Source: Helopsaltes ochotensis (taxonomy: Eukaryota; Chordata; Aves; Passeriformes; Locustellidae). Taken from it: DNA of 64,000 nucleotides. Location: assembly GCA_013400155.1 (NCBI GenBank), contig VXBM01000339.1, positions 310,001 to 374,000 of the forward strand, written 5' to 3'. Positions 38,601 through 53,600 of the stretch are shown one piece after another. The position numbers and the translations under genes are program-made. Each line of letters starts with the position of its first letter. The first letter of the stretch is position 1. The notes beneath the pieces are model-generated. The model was not told the origin of the DNA and searched no databases. It saw only the letters and a program-made list of their open reading frames with translations.

Positions 38601-41600
38601 TGGTTAGGCCATTAGTTTGATACTTAGGAGACCTAGATTCAGTGGCCTGCTGTGCTTTTATTTCTTATGATCATGGATTAAGACATTAAGGACTAGATCC
38701 TGGCAGGGTTAATCCATAATTCCCTTTTAGAGTCTGGGTTTTAGAATGTAGCTACAGGACACTGCATCAGATCTGTTGCCCATGTCCAATTGCTTCGTGC
38801 TTGCATCCCAAATCCAATGATTCAGGATGCATCAGACACACTCTGCAGGCACAGATCAGCTCTGCTTGACGCTGGCCACGCTGAGTGACATTGCTGGGAG
38901 GGCTGGGAAATTGCTGCTCAGGCGACTGGGGGAGAAATGGATTCCTGCTGTGAGCATAGTCTGTTGCCAATACTGGCAGGCCTGGTACTTCTAATTGTAG
39001 ATTTAGTGGTACTTAAGATGCAAAAAAATATATATATGTACGTACACATCTGTATCTATCTATGTGTGTGTGTGTATATACACACAACTTCACTCAGTAT
39101 TTTCTTTTTTGTGTCCAGTTGTATTTACCTGGCTTCAAGGTCATTCTCAGGGCATGCTCTCCAACTAGGTAATAAAGAGGCACATTTTTGATAAATGCTG
39201 CGTGTACACTTTTCTTCTCAATGCACACTTCAACTCCAAATGTACTTGCATTGAAGCACACGGTCTGAACAAATGGCTCTTTTCGGGAAGAAGAGTGTCC
39301 AGAAGAAAAGGGCTTTCCTGATGAAACATCCTCTGCAGACTGTCTATCCTATTAGACAGCACACACGTCAAGTTAACTCAGACAACAGTGAGAGGAATAC
39401 CTGCATGTTATGCATTCTGTTTTGGTAACAGCTACATATACTCTGCAGGGGGAATTAACCAGTTTGTTCAATATGGCAAGGTTGTAACATAGGACAATGT
39501 GGTTTTAAATTGGACAAAATTATCATCTGAATGATAGTACAATCTGAATTGATTACACTGCCTACTGTAAAAGGGGCTTCAGGTTACAAGAACAGAAAAT
39601 TATGCCACAAATTATTTCTAAATATTTAATTTTGCTTTCCTGGAATATTAGACAGTGTTAAGAGGTTCTTGATAAAACTGAGTATGCTCTAGGCTGACTG
39701 GAGTTTTTTCCTTTGATTTTTGATGTGTCAGACAACAGAACTTTCAACTGTGTCCACAAAAATTCCAACTCAGAGGAGGTCTGACATGAATGTGACACTA
39801 CATCAATTAAATGGTCAAAACATAAAATGCATTAGAAATTTCCACTAAAAACTATGCAATTTACATGTAGTAAGCAATGCTTGCAGAAGAACAAATTAAA
39901 ATTAATTAAAATTGTTATCAAATCCATGAAAGGAAAACTATGATTTGCTGAAGCAGTGAAGCAAATACCTAAAGACACAATAATCACAAGCTTTCATTTC
40001 ACATATAATTCAGGTTTGTAATTATTTTTTTATGCAGTTTGTCATGTCTCACAAGATTCCAGCCTTGAATGAAGTCTACCACAAAAACTGGAAACCCTAG
40101 TGATAGTGGGAAGTGCTCCTCTCAGTGCCACTTTTCAGTTGCTGTTCATTTAAAAATAACTGTGGAGTGCTGAGTTTTCAGGAATGGCAGCACAGAGGCA
40201 CAAAGCAGAAGAAAGCTTGTTCCAGGATATTGGAAACTGCTCTCACTGATAGCACGTTTGTCTATTGACTTCTCCACAGGAGAGTGCTGTTCTTGTCCTC
40301 TGTTCAACCTTATTTTATCTGAAAACCCTTCAGAGTTGCAGGATAAAAATGAAACCAGAACAGGACAAAGTATTCCTCACCTCTGTCAGTCTTTCATTGA
40401 ATGAATTATCACAGTGATGCCTTCACACCACTGCCCATCTTAGAAAGCCTGTCCTGGCTTTTATGGAAACCTGGCTCAGGAAGTCATGACACAAACTATA
40501 CTACATCCTTGAATCAGGATGCTTATAAACATTAAATTCAGCTCCATAACTCAAGCAGTGGAGCATCTTGTGGCACATTTGTGACTGCCCCAGGAATGTG
40601 ATGGTTGCATACGGGTTGCAAAGTATTTTAAAGATTGTGGGCCTGTAGATGGCAGTGCAAAATTAATTACCAAAGAAAATGCTTTTGCTTTAGAAAAAGT
40701 GTTGCAAATTTGATGTATTACACTCCAGATTTTAAAATAATGTTACTACAGAGCTATTTGTGTTATTAGATTGAACCTGACTTATTTTGAGTGAAGCAGC
40801 ATTGGTCAGAAATGAATTGTACCCTTTCCTATAGAGAAAAGAAATGGTTCCCTACTGTTTAGAAGCCCCAAAAAGAATAGTCAGACACTGCATCATTTAC
40901 CTCGATGTTATCAGTCTCGCCCGATGCAGAATCTGAATTGAAGGATGTCTTCATTATGTCGGGCACTGCTTCAGGTAAAAGAACTGGAGTCATCTTACTG
41001 GCAGCCAAATCCCCAATATTTCGTGTAACAGCAAATGTCTTAGACCTGCAGAATAAACATTAGAGAAAACTTGTATTGATAAAGCACTGCTGAGGAAAAG
41101 ACCTGAACAATGCCTTGTGGCTTGCACTCAGAAACATGTATCATACCTTGCAAACAGCTTTACAGATATTTACAGCATCCTTCCTGTTAGTTGCATTTTC
41201 AAGGACTGCTAAGAGTCAATAAAGACATAGACCAATCCCAGGGGAAGACAGCCCAGTTAGGATTTTAGAATCATGTGTAAATGTTTAAAACTTTAGAGTT
41301 GGTTGGATCTTCATTCCCTAATACCATGAGAAACAGCACACTTATAAGTCTGGCTGTGGATTACATTATTAATTTTTGAGTCTCCTATTTTGAGCTCCTG
41401 GACTTTTTAATTTTTAAACTCATCTTCTGTGTGTTCACTGCAGAAGCCTAAGTTCTAATTTCTTTTGACGTTATATTCGGAAAAGTGTTGCCATAACTTC
41501 AAAAAGCAACCTGGGGACTGGTGGCTACTGAATGCTGTTTCCTGAGCAAGTTTTAATAAAGAAGAATTGAATAAAGGAGTATGAAATCATGAAAGTAAGT

Positions 41601-44600
41601 GTCTCCAGCTTGATTTAAATTCACTAATACTCATGGCTTGGTCATGACTTGGCAAGAGATCGAGAGAGCTGTGCAGGAAGGTTAACAGCCTTTTTATGTA
41701 AATGTGTTCAGTACGTTGTTCCCAGTGTTGTGAATTCTAAGTGCATGAATCAGGACCCCAGATAAGTGGTAGAAGGTGAAGCATGGGCCTGAGGCTCTCA
41801 TGGCAAAATATCTTGAACCCCTGGCTTCATACCCCACATTCTCCATGGAACTCGTTACAGTGTTGTGAACTCTGAATTTTGTTTTAGGTCAGAGAAACAT
41901 TTCGAATGCTGAAACACTTTTGAGAGACAAAACCCTATTTCCCTCAGCTATTAACACTGTGCTAGCTCTACCTTATTAGCCGTTTATCAGCTAACATCCG
42001 TCTCAGAATTCCCCATGTGCTCTTTCTCAAGGATGAAGCTGAACTCTTTGCCCTGGGGCTTTTGTGGTCTGCCAATGGAGGTGGCCGCTGTGATAGTGAA
42101 TGGAAAGATGGTCTCAAAATGGTCCCTATTTTAATACAGTCCACACTGTACTAGCCTGAGCAATTCCAATCTAACCTATTTGAAAGATGAATTTGTATTC
42201 ATTTGATAGCCCTCTCTTCCTCTTGAAGGCTCCTACCGTGCTGTGTGCAATGTAAAGCACACAATTGCTCTTCATGTGGAACACCTCAATGAAACGTGTG
42301 TCACCTGTGGGCTTTGTTTTCTTTTCCATCTCTCTCTTTTTTTAGATAAGGACATGACAGCAACGCTCCATGCTGGGTGATAGGAGAACCTTGAAGAATG
42401 GAATCTGAAATAAAATATTCTCCCTAACAAGCTGAGGGGATAAAAGAAAATACAAATCAACTTGCATTTCAGATGGCTCATCTGGGTAAAGAGACAAAAA
42501 GGGAAATGGTTTTATTTTAATCCCATTCAATAATTCAAATGACCACTGAACTGCAGGCTGGATCTCCAAGCAGAAAGCCCTGGGGTTTCTTTTCCAATTT
42601 TTTTTAGTATTTTTATGCCAATAGTCTACTCCTGCCACCTAATGAAAGCGAAGGATCGATTCCTCCCTGTTGAGCACAGAGAGCCGACAAATGTAGCTGC
42701 ATCACAGGTGACACATGTCAATGTCTGCAGAATCACACGGCACAGTAAAAATAGGCTACAAGAGCCAGCTCTGGTGCTTTAACAAGAAAAAACAGTCACA
42801 AAGAAGGCCTAAAGCTATGGTATGAAAGAATCTGTTCTCTCTGATCCCACACAAGGGAGAAAAAATAAAAAGGAGATTTTCCAATATGTATTAGTGCATT
42901 TTTTGGATGAGGGAAGAAGCTGTGCTATAATATAAGCCAAACTCACTGCAGGGGTAAGGGACAAGCAACTCAGCTATGTTGGACCCACTGATGTTTCAGA
43001 GTGTGGCCTTACATACATCCCTAACATGGGGACAGAAGAGCTCAAATGTCTGTTTAAAACAAAAAACAATCAACAATAAACTATTTTCCCAGGTTTTAAA
43101 ATACAGTGTGACATCACATGCAAATAAATGAGAAACAGGATACAATCAGCATGCCAGATCTTTAGCTCTCTTTCTGATCTGGTGAAACAAAATCTTCTGC
43201 CTTTCCTACACGTCTTCCTTCCAACTTTGGTGCAAAGGTGTTATAAAAACAGAGACTTGGAGCCCCACCTGTTTTCCTTTTCTGCTCGCCAAACACACAT
43301 CACTGCATCAACAAGATCACAGTGTACGCTGCCTCTTCTGCATTTTCTGCTATACATGGTGTAGTCATGTTGGACAAAGAGTTTTCTAATTACCTGGTTC
43401 ATCTTATAAATAAGATGCCTATGTGAAGCAATTTCTGCTTATCCTACAGATAAAATAAGCAAAAAACCTTATGATACAAGCTCTATTCATGATTATGTAT
43501 ATACCTCAGTAGGCTGTCATTATGAATATGTGGTATGTTAGCAAAGCGCATTCTCTGGCAGCTCTCCATATTTATACTTTAATCACAGAGCTCTAATTTC
43601 CCCTGAAATTTATTTGATTTTTACTTCTTGTAAATTTTGTTTAAAAGTACGTTGAAGTAGCCATCTGTAGTATACTAAATAATTATGTTAAAAGATCCTT
43701 AAAAATAACCATTATTTTTTAATTAAGTTTTGTTAGGATTGAATTGAAACACATGCTATATATTCTCTCCATAGTACGATTAATTACTGTGCTCTGATTT
43801 TTGCTATAGAGAGAGTTGAGCCCATAACGTGCTGATTTGTCTTGGGAATGCAGCCTCTCTATCACCAGTTTTCTTCTCTTTTTTTTTTTTTGAGCCTGTG
43901 ATTACTTACCCGAATTTCTCTTTGGCTGTTGAAAATTTATATAAATCCCACTGCTGTGACAGGTTATAACCTTTATGGTGTGTAGGATATAAATGAACTT
44001 AATGCTATTGAAAACTGTTTGCTTCCTCTGTCTGAATGTGAGAGATGATGGGGAAAATAATATCACATCCTCTCTAGCTTTAATGACATGGGACTGTAGA
44101 GGGTAACCTGCTGACCACCAAGACAGTGCACAATACTAAAATATTTTGAACAGAGCTTACAAACACATGAACGATCAATAACTTTCTAGAACTCTTTCTT
44201 TAAATGGGGAATTTAAAGCCAACAAGGGAAGGTGTCACAATATCTCTAAAATATTGACTTCAATTTGATCTTTATTATTTAGTAGATCTATGCAAAAGGA
44301 AGAAAAAGAGTATGTTGAACTAAAATTTTTAACTTGGTCTATATAGATATCTATATCTATATATCTATTTCTCTATATCTATCTCATTTCTCTCTACCAC
44401 GCCTGTTTGTTTCTCTTCATACCTCTAAGATTTTACTTTGCTTGGTCTTTGACCTCCTCAGTGATGTGGTTCAATGTTACATTCTCTAGTTATTGCTTTG
44501 CCTTCGCTTGCACTCATTGCTGTTTCATTGCTCTGTGTGGTTTCCACTGGCCATTTGTTTTGTAACAGTGAATGGGAATGCTTTTTGCAGAGAAATTGAT

Positions 44601-47600
44601 GATGCTAGAAGTCATCTAGTGAGTATTAGCTTTCTCATATACTTGGCATTATGGAGCTATTTCCAAGTGACTACTTCACTTTATAAATGGGAATGCTGCA
44701 GGGTCTAGAGCAGGGCTTGGACTGGAACTCATGGGCTTCTCTGCTGCAATACCTTGTTTCTGATACTGACTTGCTTTCTGCTTTATGACAATGCATTTAA
44801 CCCTTTTTGTGTCTCATTTGATCTCCCCCTTAAGTCAAAGGAGGAGAATATTTTCTATTTATTTGCAAGGAGGATCCTTCTGCTAATATTTCTCTCTGCT
44901 TGAGGCTCTAAACTCCCTATCAGTATTCAATATCCTCATTTCAGTTCAGTGTGCTTATTGAGTTCATTAATATCTGCCTCATCCTTTCTAACAATGGGAA
45001 ATAGTAAGACTTGTTGCCTGTTGTCCCTGATGACCTTAGGAGCAGACTGTCCCGGCCTCCATAAGAAACCAAACCAAAAAAACCATGCAGCTAACTTTTC
45101 AACTCTGAAATGCTGAGACCCTCCCTACCTCTGCATGGAGAGAACCTTATTACAACCACACTTGAAGGAGTGGAGGAATTGTCTTAGGGAGGAGGAGGAT
45201 GAGATGTCAAATGCATGTCAAATGGTCTGTGACTATTGAAGGACAAGGGAAAATAATGATTAGCCTAACTGGTGGCTAAATTGAGGAGACCTGCAGAGCG
45301 TCTCTGGGCCAGCAGCCACGAATGCTAATTGCAGCTGGATCAAGCAACTGAGCTCTTTTGTTACGGCTTCATTCCTAGAGCAGAAACTTGTTAACATTTC
45401 AGTGGTTTGTATAATCGCCGATTTCTGTTGTCAGTGAAGCTTTTTCCTGTGTGATGAATTTCAGCTTCTCTTTCTCACTTTTTTTTTTAATGTGTGTGCA
45501 TGTGAAGGTTTTCTAAGTTTGGTCTACTGCTTTGATTCCTTGGACATACTCTTTCTGTTTCCTCCCGTTCTTTGCATTTGTATTTCCATCTGTTTTCATT
45601 TGTTTGGCATCTGGCTATAACAGTTTTCCAGAGTGTATTGTAATTGCATGCAGTGATAATAAATCAAGGAGAGCTAACAGGTAAGAAAACCAAATGGCAG
45701 CCACAGGGGAACAAGGTAAAAACATAAGAAACACCAAACCTTCTATGCATCAAGGCATCTAATGTAAATATAGATGAGTAAACTGTTCTAACCAATAGGA
45801 TTCAGCTGGCTTATATCTTATCTAGTGTTTCCAGTTGAAATATTTGTATCAAGATAGAAATTTTTTGTCATTTATGTTTCAGATAGCTTATGGATCTCAA
45901 CAACTGATATATAGTCCTAAGGAGGATTTTCAGGTGAAAACCACAGAAAGTAACACATATTTTCAAGCAAAGTTTTAGTGCATGTCACTTCTTTAAAAAT
46001 AAAGATAATATTATTTAATTTATCTTAATATTATAATGTTATTATTATACAAATCACCACAACCTATCCAAGCTGTAAGTCAAAGATAAAACTCCTGAAT
46101 GTATTTGGGTTTATTTAGGAGACTCTGCTTTGCTACACAAAAAAAATCCTAAGTGCTATGTCTTACCTTACGCTAATTATGTTAGTTTCATCTTTACATG
46201 GTGGAATTTCGATTTTGATATTTTTTTCCCTCATCTGGATAGTGGCAACAACATTCACAGGTACATGAGCATTTATTTTGGTGCGTGCTTCCAGCCCTGC
46301 CTGGACTGTGTGTGTGTTGATTCCCATTACAAAAGTCATCTCCTTGGCCATGCTGAAAAGGTAGAACGAGGGTATAATTATGTTCATGCAGCAAACAGCT
46401 GTTGAATATTTATGACCTCTGTCACTTGAAAATATCTTTCTTTTATTTTATAATAAATACTTACCTTATACTTATTTTGGATCTCAGCCTAATATTGGCA
46501 TTTAGTAACTCAGTCAATCTGAAATCAGACTTGGGAGAAGGTGTAATCTGTGCTTGAACTATTACAAAGAAAGCAAAGAAAGGGTTAAAAATGCCCTCCA
46601 ATCCTAGCAAGAGTATTGCTAAAGCAATGAGACGTTACCATTTCCTGCCACTTTTGTGACAGAAGAGTAATAGAAGCTGGCTTCTGTTGGGAAGCCAGTG
46701 CAGGTGGGCACAATGCGGCGGATCTCCGAGGACAGGAGAGCTTTGGTCCACTGCCTCCCTACACCACTTTGAAGGCTACTGATTATTCTTCTTAGTGAAG
46801 GGATTTTTTCATCAGATCCATACCATGCCTGCAATTACAGAGTTCAAGACGTCTAAATAAGCAGAACTTGAATATCATGATCCGTGTCATTAGCTATGCC
46901 TCAGGGGAAATTCTGCCAGCAATGATTATAAATAATCCTGATCAAAGCTTGACCTTATTTACCGTGATTAATACTAGAGACAAAAAACCCAGCCATGAAT
47001 TTACAAAAGGGAGGGAGTGTATGAAAGTAACAGTATTTTAGAGCTTTTGATGCTTGGGTAGTGGTGCTTTAAAAATGATACCTGCAGCGCATTTTGGATG
47101 GCATTTTTATCAAGTCCACCAAAAAACAGCTCTTGGCCAAACATCTTCAAGTAGCCTGAAGCAAAAGGTTTGTCACTGGAGAATGCCTTCCAGTCAGAGA
47201 GCTGCGTGAGAAGATGAAAAAAGCCTGATTCTTCATAACATTTGAGAAAGCTATATCAGAGATTTTCTTTTCCCCCAGAACTTACCGTTTTCAGGATTTT
47301 CTTGAAGTCATAGTCAGTCTCCCAGTCCCTGTCAGGAGAGTAACCTTTAGCAAACATCTCCTGCAGTCCTTCAACAGTTATTCCTACCTGTGTGAAGAAG
47401 TAAAATGCAGATGTCAGTGGAGGATGGTTGTAAGAAGGGATTAGAGGGCAAACTGGGTAGACCCAATTACCTCCAATGGATCAGCCACTCTTCCAAGGAA
47501 ATGTGTCCGTAGCTGGGACATTGCCATAGCTGGAATTAAGCTACCCGCATTATTCAATACCAAATATTTAGCTGCCAGCCCACTCATAAGGAACTCTGCA

Positions 47601-50600
47601 GAGAAATAGGCAGTAAGACACAGCACAATTAGTTTTTAGGTCAGAGTGTGCAGATTGTATCTAATTACTAACTTAATAATCAGCATCATATGAGCAAGGT
47701 CAGAAATCTCAGCTATAAAACTGGTGTTCTAAAACAGTTGTAAACATGATTTTTGATTTTTTTAAACTAATAATAGGCAAAGCTACGAGCTCACTGATCA
47801 TTGCATGATGGTTATGCCATTTGTCCAGTTGCTCCTACTATATCATAGAATCATAGTATGGTTTGGGTTGAAAGGGACCTCAAGGATCATCCAGTTCCGG
47901 CCTTCTGCTGTGGGCACAGGGACCCTCCAGTAGACCAGTTTCCTCAAATCCACATCGAACCTGGCCTTGAATACTTCCAGAATTGGGCCATCCACAATTT
48001 CTCTGGGCAAGCTATGCCAGTATCTCATCACCCTCACAGTAAAGAATTTCTTCATTATATCTAATGCAAACTGATGCCCCTTCAGTTTGAATACATCCCC
48101 CCTTATCCTGTGACTCCACGCCTTTCTGTAATACCCCTTTCCAGGTCTCTGGCACACTCCCTTCAGGTGCTGGAAGGCCACAATTAGGTGACCCCAGGGC
48201 TGCCTCATTTCCTGACTGAACAGTCCCAATTGTCTTAACCTTTCCTCATAGGAGAGGTGTTCAACCCATCTGATCCTCTTGCTGGTCCTCCTTAAGACTT
48301 GCTCAAACAGGTTCATGTCTCTTCCTATGCTCTGGGCCCCAGAGCTGGATGCAGCACTGCAGATGGGGTCTCACAAGAACAGAGAAGTGCAGAATTTCCC
48401 CTATGTCCTGCTGGTCAGGCTTTTTTTGCTGCAGCCCAGGACATGACTGGCTCATGTCCAGGCTGTCCTTCTCCAGCACCCTGAGTCCTACTTGGCAGGG
48501 CTTCTTTTGATCTGTTCATTCCCCAGCCTGGATTAACATGGAGAGTTGCCCCACATGCAGCATCTTGCACTTGGTCTTGTTAAACCTCCTGAGATTCCTA
48601 TGAGCCCACCTCTTGAGCTTCTCCAAGTATGGAAAATATGCCCGTCCATATCACTTACATCCAGTCACAGTCTGTAAAATCAGCTTATGAAATGCTTTTA
48701 CGAGACATCATTCAGGGCACCTTGACAAAGGAGATGAGAAATGAAAACAGCTTTGCCATTCTTTGCTAATAGTTCAGGGGAAGTGATGCAGCTGTCCTAT
48801 AAGGGCAGATGGCGAGCTATAGATTTGTCTCTCAAATGACTCAAAGACTATTTAATACTAGTTCCAAATGCTGTAACCCCTACAGGAAACGCACCAATTG
48901 TTAAATTATTGTTAACTATTGAGTAAACTTTGAGCAAAAAAAATTGTTTCTATTTATTTCTCTACTTAGATTTATCATCTATAATGTTCTTAGGTGCAGA
49001 TAATCAGGGCAGAGCACAGTCAGGAATTCTTCCTGATCTTGGCACAGTTATATCCTGACCTGTTTTATGAGTTAAAGTAATCCCATTGCTTTTCTAAGTT
49101 TCCTTGGGTCTCAAGAGGAACAAGACTGACAGGATATCTAGGCATCCTTGTTGTGCTTCCTTCTAGCCCTCCTCTCCTGTCCCTACACCATTTGGAGGAT
49201 AGGGAACTATGTATGAACTCTAATTTTACCACACTGCCTTCACTGTTTTGCTGGATGAATATACTGTGCTACCCAAAGTGCTGGGCACTATCTACCCATA
49301 ACATATGAGATTCAGAAGTAACTCCTTCAATCAAGACACAGGTATTTATACCACCCCATTTTTGTCAGAGGAAAAAGTGGAGAACATTCAGTAGATAGAA
49401 ATGGTGATCCTATTACAAAAACCCAGCAAAGTGGTGGCACACTGGGACAGAACTAGTGAGCTGACAGGAAGCCTGGAAATGTGAAGACCAGTTTTTCTCT
49501 GCATGAGGTTAGCCAGAGCAATGTCAGGTGCTTCGTGAACAGAACAATAAAACTGAGGCACAGTGCTTTAAATGAATTTGTTAAAGCTATCTTTTATGTT
49601 CTTACCACAAAACCCATTAGTTAAAAGGTCCGTGGTACTTCCTGATACTTAATAAGAAGTGTTGTTTATAAATTATAAAGTGATTTTAACTATAAATTTT
49701 AATTATAAATTATATAGAATTTATTGACTTGAAGAGAGCAGCAATATTTTCCATACCTCAGGCATTACATGGTGCTAATGCTCCAAGAATATATTTGCCA
49801 TTTCAGTGTGAAGGTTTGATGACACCTGCATATATCTGATTACATGCCTTGCCCCAAAGATGAGTGAGAAAAGAAAGCAGTCTTTGGTACGTATAAACAT
49901 TAGTACACATTTAATTATATGAACATGTGCTTATTGAGAGTCAGATTCTTGCAGTCCTCACACTGAGCAGAACCTGAGTCACCCCTTTGATTTCAGTAGC
50001 AATGTGTAGAGCATGAAGCACTATTTGTGGTGGTCATGTGTGACAAATTCCAAACTAGAGATAGATTCAGCTGATATTATTGCCTGTCATTAAAAATTCA
50101 GCATCTAGCACCACAAAGATCTGTGATGCTGAGGGCAGATTTTTGTTTTTATCAAGGAAATAGGTGCTGCATTACAGCCGTCACTATGGTAACATCCTCC
50201 AGAATGGACTCACAGGATCACATTTTACCTGTGGCTAGTGGAGACAAGTCAAATTAGAAAGCTGCAGGATGGATCTTCTTCCCATAATAGTGTAGTAGGA
50301 GATTGACTTAATTTAGCTGAGTTATACAAGTCTAAGATTAACACGTGTGAGAAAAAGGTCTTGTTTTTTATTCTTCAGCATGATGACCTACCTATCCATG
50401 GTGGCCAAATTACTGACAATGGCCTTCACCTGGAAGTAACAACAATTCCCTGATGTACTGCATTTCCAGGCTACAGCCAAAATAAAGTACTCCATTTCAC
50501 ACAGCCCCCTGCAAGTATCCCTCATGCATATTGCACCTTTCTTTCTAACTGTGTGAAAATTTAGATGGTGTAATTTTAAAAGCAAAAATTTGAAGACAAA

Positions 50601-53600
50601 ATGAGTGCCTAAACCAAGAAACACATATCTTCATATTAAAAGAAAATGTATCTATCCCTGACTGTATTTTAAGTAGTACCAAAGTTCACATGGTGTATAA
50701 TAGCGACTGTATTTCTGTGGGTCTGCCGTCTCCATCACTGAGGCAGCAAGCACATGTATAATATATTACTGTGATTCTTGCAGTATATATTATATTTATT
50801 TCCATTATAGAACACATTAAATGGTCATGTAAAATCCATGAAACTGGCGCAAGACAATAATAATATTTACAAAAGTCCCTCAAAACACACCGATCTCCAC
50901 AAAGGAGGCAGAAGTACTTGTATACCCAACACTGTGGATTTCAGACATTTCGGAGTCTCTTAATATTGATTACTTTGAAAAGAATCTTAACACATACCAG
51001 TGAATAAAAAAAGTGCTGAAAACATCCAATTCCTGATAGATAAACAGCATGTGTAAGGAGACTGTGTTTGGAGCTATAATCTCCTCAGTCTGCCAGCTAC
51101 ATATGCCAAATCACTAAGGCTGTCATTTACATAGGGGAGTTGCTTTAAAAAATCTACTGAGAAAAATAAAATACATGGAAAGCAGCACAAGCTACAATGT
51201 GGCCCAGCAAGAACCTGTCTTCTAATCTGGTCCTTCCCTTCTTTAACTACATTTTTATGTGCAACTCTGATGTAACTGGCTGGTCTCCAGATAGACATGG
51301 AGACTCATTCTAGTAAAGAATCTTGGTAGGAAGATGCAAGAAAAATCTTTAGACAATAAACCTGACGTAGCTGCTCATGGGTGCAATGAATTTTCTCCTC
51401 TGAATGTTTTTAGAGTTTTCTGTTTCATTGGGCACTATTGTTGAGGTGAAGAGTATTTAGCATCACATTTGAATGCAGCAGGAGTTGTAGGTGTTCAACA
51501 CTGGTAGAAATTAATCCACTTCAGTAGTAATTTAGGTCCCTTCTGTTTGTTTGGTGCTGAACAATGGTATGAAATTGTTAAGCATCACTGAGAATACAGC
51601 ATTTGATACAAGAGCATGTGCCTCCCTGACTAATGAAAACAGAGGGTTAGAGCCCCACAAGCCCTTTGGTGATATTGTGTTGGCAGTGTGCAATGCAAAA
51701 CACACAGGGATCTAAACACCCTTCAAATGGAGAGCCGGAGATTCTAATATTTTTTTCACTGAAGATAGGGAAATACAGAGGAACAACATACAGCCTAACA
51801 GCTGGCTAGGAGAATTGGGCTCTCAACAATTTTTTCCCCACATATTCACCAGTATATGTTCCTCTATGAAATCTTCTGGATCTTACCTTTAAAGATACTG
51901 AAGCGGAAAACCTTGCTGAACTGATATCCAGATCTGTCAAATTTGGGACTTAGTGCTCTGATAGCCATTCTGCAGGCAGAAGCCCTGAAAAAGTTCGGTG
52001 AGCACATTAACAATTCAATTAGCTTACAACAACGTTTCTTCTAGGACGGGAATTTCCCTTACATCACTTGAAGATCTGGAGCTGTGCTTCTACCCAGGGC
52101 CCTCAGGTGAGAGTAGATGAAACTTGCCACTTGCATGCTAGGTTCCTTCAGCACAGCATCAGCTAATGTCATCACAATTGAAAGACCTGGCTTGGTTTCA
52201 AGCAAAACCGCTGCAGCTAACATTCGGATTCGAGGATGAATTTTTTGATTCAGGAAAATCTCAAGGGTAATAGCCTGGACCTGAAAATAATAGATATATC
52301 CAGTTTTACTGTATGTTTGAACATTTCTCTACACCAGTGAATGATCTGTTTCATCACTAGCACAGTAAAAATTTGGATTATTTAATTATTATGGCAACAC
52401 TGTTCCTGGTTTAATAGTCTGAAGGCTGGAAGGGGCATTATGGCAATGTAATCTGACTTCCTACACAATGAAAGGCAGGGAACTTCACTGGATAACTTCT
52501 ACATCAAGTCTTTTATCCCTTTTTGAGCTATTCCACTTTAAGTAAACGAGATTTCATGAATCCCTTACATACTTGAGAAGTGATTTCAGTGATCACTTAC
52601 CCCTATGCATAAAGGTACAACTAATTTCTAATGATGTGATCTTCTGGGATACTTTCTGCTAAATAATAGAATAAAAGTGAAAAAATACTCACCCCAATTT
52701 ATTACCAGAAATGTCTATGCCATATAGGCAGCTTAAACAAACAATTAATGCGATAAATGTAATTTTCTTATTACTACTTGTGTTTGATGTGCTTGCCCTC
52801 AGCAATATTCACTATGAAGACCAATTTTGTACGGGGACTATTGCAGTTTCCAGGGAGGTACAGGAGTCTTTGGCCCTAACTTTAAAATGGATGCAGATGT
52901 GCCAATGTTCTGGCAAAGCTTCTGCACAATCCTGTCCTGCCTGGGAGAGTGCACACCTGTGAGCTGTAATGAAGAATGACCCAGGAAACTTGAGCAAACT
53001 TTGGAAAAACCCTGACTGGTCTTACAGATTTGAATACGTCGATTATCGAAGGCCAATGTAGAAGAGGTGACAAAGATGCAGGAGGCCTAAATGAGGCTTT
53101 TCAAACTAAACAATAAAAAAGTCCATGAGTTACATATATTTAATCCAAATATGGGAGTATACCTAGCTGAAAATGAGGCATTAAATTGTTTGTTGAACAA
53201 TGAAAAAAGTAGTCACAATCATTAACTTGCTCCAGATCAGTTTTCTCCAAAGAAAATGCATAGAAAATGAAACTGAGTAGTCTGGGGCACCAGAGGAAAG
53301 CCAGGCCAAAGAGCAATCAGAGACGCAGTGTTGTTCTCAAACACCAAATTGGCTTTTATTCTTCCCCAGAAAATACTTTAACTTCTACCCTTGAAATTGT
53401 CTCCCCTCCCTCCCATGCATTTCCCCACCTAGCTCCTGCACTCTACTAAATTGTTTCTTTATTCTTTTGGTTAAAAGCATACCCTGGCACACTATTGTCT
53501 GTGGATCAATATGTGCACTCAAACTGGGAGGCACACGAAAAAAATGAGTATAATGGAAACACTGATACCGATTAGTAGGTGAATAGTTAATGAGGGCTTT

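Larger units (their letters stand above)
35505..40900 (-). other. VTG1 introns 20-24 around phosvitin
   Basis: Intron 24 (35505-36339), intron 23 (82 nt), intron 22 (37433-38076), intron 21 (38247-39128) and intron 20 (39349-40900). Contents: the compound microsatellite and SINE-like relic in intron 21, and a CpG-containing stretch with an antisense open frame in intron 24. Confidence 0.7.
41046..46166 (-). other. VTG1 intron 19 (5.1 kb)
   Basis: The largest intron. It contains a TATC-type microsatellite, a T13 run and only short unrelated frames. No exon, RNA gene or intact mobile element was recognised. Confidence 0.8.

Noticed and set aside
47843..48316. 157-codon minus-strand frame as a host gene
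   Set aside because: It is part of the CR1 LINE and ends in its terminal repeats.
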